A stretch of 10,165 bases of DNA from JANWHZ01 sp964527385. GTDB taxonomy: Bacteria; Patescibacteriota; Saccharimonadia; Saccharimonadales; UBA4665. The notes under the pieces were generated by a model. The model made no database searches. It was not told the origin of the DNA and worked only from the letters and a program-made list of their open reading frames with translations. Position numbers and translations under genes: made by a program. Below, in pieces: positions 5,362 to 10,165 of this stretch. The DNA lies in NCBI GenBank assembly GCA_964527385.1, contig CAZGPZ010000037.1, forward strand, positions 1-10,165, given 5' to 3'. Each line of letters opens with the position of its first letter. Positions within the stretch are counted from its first letter, which is position 1.

Positions 5362-6162
5362 ATGGACAACGCTACGTTCTGGCACAAACAAACCCAGGGA
5401 AAACCGCTGTTCCCAGACCTTTTGTGGAGCCGGCCGGAACACCGCGGCAGTGCGGGGAAACTGCTCATCATCGGCGGCAACGCATTCGGCTTCGCCGCTC
5501 CGGCGGAGGCATATGCCGAAGCCATGAAAGCCGGGATTGGCGCAGCCCGGGTGCTACTGCCCGACAAACTGAAAAGCACCGTGGGACGAGTGCTTGAAGC
5601 TGGAGACTACGCGCTGAGCACGCCGAGCGGCAGCTTCAGCCAGAAAGCGCTCGGTGAATTCCTGTCCCAGGCATCGTGGGCCGACGCTGTCTTGGTAGCC
5701 GGCGATGTCGGGCGCAATTCAGAAACAGCCGTGCTGCTGGAAAAATTTGCCGGGAACTATACCGGCTTGTTAGCCGTGACCAAAGACGCGGCCGATTATT
5801 TCGTCCCGACGCCCCAAGCGATCTTGCAGCGCACCGGTACGGTACTGATTCTCAGCTTCGCGCAGCTGCAGAAAATGGGCACCAAGGCAAAGTTTTCACG
5901 GGTTTTCACGTTCGACATGGGCGCCGCCAAGCTTGCGGAAGCGCTGCATGAATTCACCAGCTTATACCCTGTCCATATAGTCACCAAGCACTTGGGCGTG
6001 ATTTTCGCCGCGTCCGGCGGGCAGGTGAGCAGCACCGACACCGGGGACGATCAGGACCTCTGGCGCGTCCGCGCGTCCGCTCATGCGGCAGTCTGGTGGC
6101 TGCAGAACCCGTCGCGCCCGTTCCAGGCGCTCGCCTCGGCCGCCTACGAGCTGCTCGCCTAG
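5362..6162 (+). CDS. NAD(P)H-hydrate dehydratase-like protein (YjeF C-terminal / ribokinase fold)
   Basis: Resembles the ADP/ATP-dependent dehydratase that repairs hydrated NAD(P)H. Supporting segments: RGSAGKLLIIGGN (28-40), the Ala/Gly-rich helix with AGIGAARVLLP (57-67), and ADAVLVAGDVGRN (107-119), which matches the usual ADA...GPGLGR. At 266 aa the length fits a single dehydratase domain without the epimerase half. Odd point: the usual GTGDVLAG signature, holding the catalytic Asp, appears only as TDTGDDQDLW (225-234). The enzyme may therefore be diverged, inactive or acting on something else. It starts 3 bp after the aminopeptidase gene with no clear Shine-Dalgarno, suggesting translational coupling. 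Confidence 0.7.
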   Translation: MDNATFWHKQTQGKPLFPDLLWSRPEHRGSAGKLLIIGGNAFGFAAPAEAYAEAMKAGIGAARVLLPDKLKSTVGRVLEAGDYALSTPSGSFSQKALGEFLSQASWADAVLVAGDVGRNSETAVLLEKFAGNYTGLLAVTKDAADYFVPTPQAILQRTGTVLILSFAQLQKMGTKAKFSRVFTFDMGAAKLAEALHEFTSLYPVHIVTKHLGVIFAASGGQVSSTDTGDDQDLWRVRASAHAAVWWLQNPSRPFQALASAAYELLA

Positions 6163-6168
6163 ACCCGA

Positions 6169-6197
6169 TTGCGCCTCTGAAGAGTTCCTGGTACTGT
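6169..6197 (+). promoter_or_regulatory. Promoter with extended -10, leaderless start
   Basis: TTGCGC (6169-6174), 17-bp spacer, TACTGT (6192-6197) preceded by TGG (extended -10). The -10 ends 6 bases before the ATG at 6204, so the transcript should begin at or next to the start codon. No Shine-Dalgarno is present. The promoter begins 7 bp after the stop of the preceding gene. Confidence 0.55.
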
Positions 6198-6203
6198 ATC
6201 TGC

Positions 6204-6782
6204 ATGAATGATGAGCCAAGTTCAAAAAACTTTGACCCAAGTGATATTGACAGAGCACGTGGGTTGGCGCTCCTCAAGGAAACGTTACAGCTACTGCATG
6301 CTCCAGGATATACCGTGGCGCCCGATCATAACACCGATGACGCCGATCTTGAATGGTATGCCGAAGAAGGCATGCTTGACCACATACAAACCTCGAATTT
6401 CTTGGTTACTGGCCCAAGCAGCGATCATCCTGGTTTTTATGAAAGTCTGGTCGCGCTAAGGTTTGAAGCCACGCGGCACCAGGATGGAGACACGTTTATG
6501 CGCGAGGATGTCGGTCATCCAACGTTTGTGCCGCCAAGCGCTGGCTGCGAGCTTACCTTCTCGATCTTCCCGCTCGACGGGGATATACGACAACGCTACA
6601 GCTTTGCGGGGGTTGATACTGCCAAATTCAGCGTCTATGGTAAAGGGCGGGACGCACGCGTCGCCCTTGAAGTTGCCGATGGCCCATACGTCGACGTGAC
6701 CGTGCAGGTACCAGCCGAAAGGCTTTTCGAAATCCAAAGGGAAACTGAGCGCCTCGCAAACCTCCGGCCAAACCAGCAATAA
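6204..6782 (+). CDS. Hypothetical protein, 192 aa
   Basis: Not recognised. ATG 6204 is chosen because a promoter ends just before it; the longer in-frame opening from 6096 lies inside the previous gene. The product is acidic, soluble and lacks signal peptide or membrane helices. The N-terminal 40 residues are charged and helical (DIDRARGLALLKETLQLL, 15-32). The rest alternates short hydrophobic strands with polar turns, suggesting a beta-rich domain. The C-terminus ends in a charged helix (ERLFEIQRETERL). One Cys (around residue 115). It lies between the hydrate dehydratase-like gene and glucokinase on the same strand, 60 bp before the latter. Confidence 0.75.
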   Translation: MNDEPSSKNFDPSDIDRARGLALLKETLQLLHAPGYTVAPDHNTDDADLEWYAEEGMLDHIQTSNFLVTGPSSDHPGFYESLVALRFEATRHQDGDTFMREDVGHPTFVPPSAGCELTFSIFPLDGDIRQRYSFAGVDTAKFSVYGKGRDARVALEVADGPYVDVTVQVPAERLFEIQRETERLANLRPNQQ

Positions 6783-6810
6783 CTACCTGGCGCCATGACC
6801 AAGGCAAGGA

Positions 6811-6836
6811 TGATATGATGGTAATCATGGCAGGGG
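6811..6836 (+). promoter_or_regulatory. Extended -10 and Shine-Dalgarno of glucokinase
   Basis: TGATATGAT (6811-6819) is an extended -10 (TGn plus TATGAT). AGGGG (6832-6836) lies 6 bases before the ATG at 6843. No good -35 at 17 bp. Confidence 0.45.
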
Positions 6837-6842
6837 TCGACT

Positions 6843-7877
6843 ATGGATATAACGGAAACTAGCAAATTACCCGTTGATACAAGTCTATTCGCCGGCGCCG
6901 ATGTTGGCGGCACGAAAGTCATGATCGTTGACTCTGCTAGCGAAATAACGCACCGGTATGAAACTACTGGGTTCCGTGATGTGCACGCGATTTTGGATAA
7001 TTATTTTGGCAAGCTGGGACGTCGGCCGGCGCGCATGGTACTGATCATGGCTGGGCCGAGAGACGATGAAACCGGCGTCGTCAAGCTGACCAACCTAGAC
7101 TGGCCGGCTTTTGACCCAGTTGCAGCTGGGCAGCGGTACCCGGGCACTACATTCGAGACCATGAACGATATGGTTGGCACTGCGGCAGGGGCGTTCGTGG
7201 AACCGGGCGTCGACCTCGAAACACTGAAGCCTGGCACACCTACGAGGACTGGCACGAAGCTCGTCATCACGGTAAGTACCGGGATCGGCTCGGCAGCGGC
7301 TGTATGGGACAGCCATGCGAAACGCTATGTGTTCATGGCAAGCGAAGGTGGCCATATAGGTATACAGCCGGAAAATGACGAAGAAGCGGCGTACCTCAAG
7401 TTCCTGCAGGCAAAATACCCGCATGTCTCAGCAGAAATCGCGCTTTCAGGCTTGGCGGGCATTGACAGCATCATCGAACATACCCTGCAATCGCACAAGA
7501 CAGAAGAGCTCGGCCAAGCCATCGGGCGGGCGCGTGAAGCGGGCAGACCGGTCGGCGCGGTGCTGCTGGAATTCGCCACGGAAGGCTCCGGTACTGACAG
7601 GGACGTCGCACGGTTAATACTCAACCGCCTGGGTGGAATGCTTGGTTCTGTTATCCGTGACTTGACGGTCGCTTTCAAAGCAACTGGCGGGATTTACCTG
7701 ACCGGCAGCATCGCCTTGGCACTTGGCGAGTACTTCATGGAGCAAACCGATTTCTCCGGGCGGTTCGTGCACAAAGGAGCATCGCATGACAGCTGGGTCC
7801 AGAAAATACCGATATATCTCATCACCGACCCGCATGTCGCCGTCAAAGGCGCCTTGGCAGTCGCGCGCAACGCTTGA
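6843..7877 (+). CDS. glk: Glucokinase (Glk family)
   Basis: Phosphorylates glucose to glucose-6-phosphate with ATP in the cytoplasm. At 344 aa it is slightly longer than the E. coli-type enzyme. Motifs: ATP phosphate loop GADVGGTK (18-25), LTNLDWP (82-88), MNDMVGTAAG (107-116) with catalytic Asp109, STGIGSA (145-151), glucose-binding SEGGHIG (167-173) with Glu168 and His171, and HVSAEIALSG (194-203) with Glu198. The late GGIYLTGSIALALGEYF holds the expected Gly-rich segment. No ROK-type zinc Cys motif (CxCGxxGC) is seen, consistent with the Glk rather than the ROK branch. The first 14 residues are an unconserved tail. Transcription seems separate from the genes before it. Confidence 0.9.
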   Translation: MDITETSKLPVDTSLFAGADVGGTKVMIVDSASEITHRYETTGFRDVHAILDNYFGKLGRRPARMVLIMAGPRDDETGVVKLTNLDWPAFDPVAAGQRYPGTTFETMNDMVGTAAGAFVEPGVDLETLKPGTPTRTGTKLVITVSTGIGSAAAVWDSHAKRYVFMASEGGHIGIQPENDEEAAYLKFLQAKYPHVSAEIALSGLAGIDSIIEHTLQSHKTEELGQAIGRAREAGRPVGAVLLEFATEGSGTDRDVARLILNRLGGMLGSVIRDLTVAFKATGGIYLTGSIALALGEYFMEQTDFSGRFVHKGASHDSWVQKIPIYLITDPHVAVKGALAVARNA

Positions 7878-8013
7878 AAACCAGCCGGTTTAGCTCCACG
7901 GTTCGTTCGCACGTGCAGTGCCTCCTTTTATCAGCAAGGGAAACAAGGAGCGTGAGAGTGTTGCTGCGTAAAATCTATTGGGTCCTTGCCGAAAGTCCTG
8001 CTTTAGGATTTAT
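7878..8013. other. Gap between glucokinase and tRNA-Leu with weak stem-loops
   Basis: A short stem AAACC/GGTTT (7878-7882/7887-7891) sits right after the glucokinase stop but lacks a T-tract. CTCCTT/AAGGAG (7922-7927/7945-7950) and CAGCAA/TTGCTG (7932-7937/7961-7966) overlap and could compete. On the minus strand an imperfect AAATCCT/AGGACTTT stem (about 7993-8010) follows the tRNA-Leu CCA end and may be its terminator. No coding signal. Confidence 0.35.
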
Positions 8014-8101
8014 TGGTGCCGCAGGTCGGAGTCGAACCGACACGAGCGATAAAGCTCACAGGATTTTGAGTCCAGCGTGTCTACCATTCCACCACTGCGG
8101 C
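8014..8101 (-). tRNA. tRNA-Leu(CAA)
   Basis: Complete class II tRNA on the minus strand, 88 bases including an encoded CCA (8016-8014). Acceptor stem GCCGCAG/CTGCGGC, discriminator A, D-arm with GTG/CAC. Anticodon loop CTCAAAA carries CAA (8068-8066). The variable hairpin is GAGC/GCTC and the T-arm GTCGG/CCGAC surrounds TTCGACT. CAA reads the UUG leucine codon. The anticodon stem CTGGA/TCCTG has a T-T mismatch at the second pair; the usual partner is TCCAG. Confidence 0.93.
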
Positions 8102-8125
8102 ACTAACAAATTCTAAAGGTTCCTG

Positions 8126-8151
8126 CCTGCCATTCCATAACTGTAGCACTA
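8126..8151 (-). pseudogene. Decayed copy of the tRNA-Leu 5' end
   Basis: The stretch 8130-8151 matches the 5' part of the tRNA-Leu gene (8084-8105) with 4 mismatches in 22 bases, in the same orientation, offset by 46 bp. The similarity fades into the D-arm. No anticodon arm or T-arm follows, so this is a fragment, not a second tRNA. Confidence 0.55.
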
Positions 8152-8187
8152 CGAAAGCCTGAAGGTGCGATCAGAGGTAGATTGTAC

Positions 8188-8213
8188 TATAATCAACGGT
8201 ACAAAGCTAGCAT
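8188..8213 (+). promoter_or_regulatory. Candidate promoter elements of the sortase gene
   Basis: TATAAT at 8188-8193 is a perfect -10, but the -35 at 17 bp (GTGCGA) is poor. A second candidate, TAGCAT (8208-8213), lies within GCTAGCATAAGTTA, shared with the exonuclease gene upstream region. Neither leader has a Shine-Dalgarno before the ATG at 8225. Confidence 0.4.
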
Positions 8214-8224
8214 AAGTTATATCC

Positions 8225-9535
8225 ATGCCAAACAACAACCCATCATTTCCTAGCAGCAACCCACCTGTGCCTGACGGATCCGGCTACCTGCCTAAACCAC
8301 CAGATGACTCTGCTGTGCAGCCGCATAATACTGACGGGCAGCTTGGCGCAGGAGCGGCCGCAAACCTTATCCGCGAGAAACTAGCACGCATTTTCGCTGA
8401 CGAACCTGACGCAGCAAAGGAGGCTAGGGAAGCCGAGGCGTCACGCCCGCGCAGCAAACACCAGGCATTCATGCACCAGCTTAGCAACAGCGGGCTAGAT
8501 GTCGCCGGTGTGCAAACTGCCTGGCACAATTACTACATCGCGTTGCCGGACAACGAAAAGCATGAGGTTTGGCACGAATTCTACGCCTCCAGCAATGCCG
8601 CGCAGCACCACCTGCCTGACCCGCGCGAGCAAGCAAACTTACCCGCACGTGTCGCGCCAGCGCGCCGCATGGCTCCCGCCCATTTGCATTCATTGCGCCC
8701 GCCGCGCACCCAGGACGGCGTCACTGTTTCCTACGCGCCGGAACTGCCGGCCGAGACAGCGGGCACCATCAAAAAGCGCATCACGCGCAAAATCAATGCC
8801 GGCGGAAAGTTACGCGCGCGCCATCATCTCCAGTCATTGGCGTTCGGGTTGAGCCTGGGGCTGGCAACACTGGTTATTTTCTTGTTCGGTTTCTTCAACG
8901 AAGTCGTTATCGCGCCGTTTATCCAACCAGCGCGGACGGTCGGCGCGACGCCGATCATCGTCGACCCAAGCGCGGTGACCGCCAGCAAAACACCGGAGAT
9001 CATCATCCCCAAGATCAACCTCGAGATCCCCGTGGATTTCTCGCAGACCAGCCCGGACGAAGCGGTCATCGAAAACGCCCTTAACAACGGCATTGTGCAC
9101 TACCCGACAACGGTCTTGCCAGGGCAGACCGGCAACGCGGCGTTCTTCGGGCATTCCAGCAACAATATCTTCAACCCCGGCAAATACAAATTCGCCTTCG
9201 TGCTGCTGCACACACTCAAGCCTGGCGACACGTTTTATATCACCTACAAAGGGAAGGCATACGTCTATAAAGTTTTCAGCGTGAGGATTGTCGAGCCGAC
9301 CGAGGTCAGCGTGCTGGATAATGTGAATGGTCACAAAGCGACGGCGACGCTTATTACCTGCGACCCGCCAGGTACCAGCCTGCACCGCCTCGTCGTCGTC
9401 GGTGACCAAATCAGTCCCGACCCGAATGCTAACCATCACGGCACTAACACTACGGATGCCACCACGAACAACTCGGCAGAGCTGCCCGGCAATGGCCCTT
9501 CGCTGATCCAGAATATTTGGGACTCAATATTTTAA
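8225..9535 (+). CDS. Membrane-anchored sortase with long N-terminal extension
   Basis: Sortases are extracytoplasmic cysteine transpeptidases that join surface proteins to the cell wall or to each other. The C-terminal sortase domain (about 255-398) has the full triad: His310 in FFGHSS, Cys379 in TLITCDPPGT and Arg388 in LHRLVVVGD. One membrane segment spans about 203-232, preceded by a basic stretch (KKRITRKI...KLRARHH), so residues 1-200 should be cytoplasmic. That part is unusually long: a Pro/Asn-rich start (1-40), a helical charged region (45-120) and a Pro/Arg-rich linker. The tail after 398 is Asn/Thr-rich. Total 436 aa against 200-300 for many sortases. Class not assigned. No substrate protein with an LPXTG-type motif lies in this window. 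Confidence 0.9.
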   Translation: MPNNNPSFPSSNPPVPDGSGYLPKPPDDSAVQPHNTDGQLGAGAAANLIREKLARIFADEPDAAKEAREAEASRPRSKHQAFMHQLSNSGLDVAGVQTAWHNYYIALPDNEKHEVWHEFYASSNAAQHHLPDPREQANLPARVAPARRMAPAHLHSLRPPRTQDGVTVSYAPELPAETAGTIKKRITRKINAGGKLRARHHLQSLAFGLSLGLATLVIFLFGFFNEVVIAPFIQPARTVGATPIIVDPSAVTASKTPEIIIPKINLEIPVDFSQTSPDEAVIENALNNGIVHYPTTVLPGQTGNAAFFGHSSNNIFNPGKYKFAFVLLHTLKPGDTFYITYKGKAYVYKVFSVRIVEPTEVSVLDNVNGHKATATLITCDPPGTSLHRLVVVGDQISPDPNANHHGTNTTDATTNNSAELPGNGPSLIQNIWDSIF

Positions 9536-9630
9536 TCCTTACTGGCATATGCCATGATTGTCCGGCAACCGATTTTTTTGTTTATATCCACGCTTAAATC
9601 TTTACGTCCCTTTTTCAAGAACCCAACCCT
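9536..9630. other. Post-sortase spacer with palindrome and T-run
   Basis: The 12-bp palindrome TGGCATATGCCA (9543-9554) and a T7 run (9573-9579) follow the sortase stop. They are 18 bp apart and the segment between them forms no good stem, so termination here is possible but weakly supported. No gene is seen. Confidence 0.3.
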
Positions 9631-10140
9631 ATACTTTTGCCTTGATGCAAAAGTATGCAAAAAATCAAGGGCAGCTTTGCGCCCTCTGGCTACCGTTGAT
9701 CAACTTGACAACCGAGCCAACGGACTCTCTTCGGTCGGCCTAAAGGCAGCGTTGGCCCGCCCTTCGGGAAGTTGTCAAGTTTACGAACAGTAGCGCAGGG
9801 GACACGCCACATGCCCGATAGCTGCCATGGCGCCTGCCCGGCTCCTCGCTGGCCAGGCATTGGTTAAATGCAAGGCTTCGCCTTGTCCTTGGCTGTTTCC
9901 GGCCATAGCGCAGCGAGACATGGTGCGCGTGTTGTGGCAGCTGCAAGCTCCAGCAGCCGAGGACCGCCCAACGAAGGAAAGGTGAAGCCGAAGGCGAATC
10001 TTTCCTGAGGCGTTCCGCAGGCGCTTGTAGCTGCCGCAACAGCGCCCAAGCGAACGGGGACGGCCTTGGGGTTTTTGCTTCACCCCACCCCAGCGAGACT
10101 CCTCTCTCACTGGGGACACCGGTTTTGGGCCAAGGCAAAA
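9631..10140. ncRNA. Candidate large structured RNA, family unknown
   Basis: About 510 bp packed with strong inverted repeats and no convincing gene. Stems: ATACTTTTGC/GCAAAAGTAT (9631-9640/9647-9656), AGGGC/GCCCT (9668-9672/9681-9685), an 11-bp AACTTGACAAC/GTTGTCAAGTT (9702-9712/9771-9781) enclosing GCCAACG/CGTTGGC (9716-9722/9750-9756) and a CC-TTCG-GG loop. Further on: AGCTGCCA/TGGCAGCT (9820-9827/9935-9942) enclosing GCATT/AATGC, CAAGGC/GCCTTG and GCGCA/TGCGC hairpins; GGAAAG/CTTTCC (9976-9981/10000-10005); CGCTTG/CAAGCG (10022-10027/10047-10052); and GCCTTGG/CCAAGGC (10063-10069/10130-10136) enclosing CCCCAG/CTGGGG (10088-10093/10110-10115). Strand unresolved: the last hairpin is continuous only as minus-strand RNA (C-A becomes G-U), while the 9976-10005 stem extends with G-U only on the plus strand. 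I find no RNase P, tmRNA or SRP signatures. Confidence 0.45.
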
Positions 10141-10165
10141 ATAACCTGCCAGTTCGTACCAGAAG

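Noticed and set aside
9885..9915. SRP (4.5S) RNA-like string GGCCGGAAACAGCCAAGG on the minus strand
   Set aside because: The conserved asymmetric and symmetric loops (CAGG and AGCAG around GGAA) are not present as a stem, so the resemblance is superficial.
9740..10138. 132-aa minus-strand open reading frame at the right end
   Set aside because: No Shine-Dalgarno, skewed Arg/Ser/Pro/Leu composition, and almost every part lies in inverted repeats; best explained as chance openness of structured GC-rich DNA.

Overview
The window looks like chromosomal DNA of a bacterium using the standard code, with short intergenic gaps, several small genes of unknown function, and a mix of strong Shine-Dalgarno starts and starts without one. 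A small-genome Patescibacteria/CPR lineage such as Saccharibacteria is my best guess, based on gene content, the sortase architecture and the leaderless-looking starts. This is inference; no 16S or ribosomal protein gene is present to confirm it.

Layout. 1-82: 3' part of tRNA-Ser(GGA) running in from the left, followed by a stem-loop terminator (82-117). 132-461: about 330 bp without a gene, made of two full and one shortened copy of a foldable repeat whose ends copy the tRNA-Ser T-arm/3' end. 472-1525: a consensus promoter and two plus-strand genes of unknown function (239 and 59 aa). 1526-1715: a structured gap. 1716-2543 (minus): PyrH-type UMP kinase-like protein. 2624-3424 (plus): exonuclease III-family AP endonuclease, divergent from it. 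3430-3813 and 3911-4327 (minus): two small cysteine-containing proteins. 4435-6162 (plus): proline iminopeptidase and an NAD(P)H-hydrate dehydratase-like protein, 3 bp apart. 6204-6782 (plus): a 192-aa unknown. 6843-7877 (plus): glucokinase. 8014-8101 (minus): tRNA-Leu(CAA), with a decayed copy of its 5' end just upstream. 8225-9535 (plus): a membrane sortase with a long N-terminal extension. 9536-10165: no convincing gene, but a dense series of strong inverted repeats over about 510 bp, which I read as a candidate large structured RNA.

The recognised genes are ordinary housekeeping or surface functions: nucleotide kinase, DNA repair, peptide trimming, metabolite repair, sugar phosphorylation and surface-protein attachment. 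They do not form one pathway; only the aminopeptidase and hydrate-dehydratase-like genes look like an operon. The most unusual content is non-coding: the tRNA-derived repeats at the left end and the structured block at the right end.
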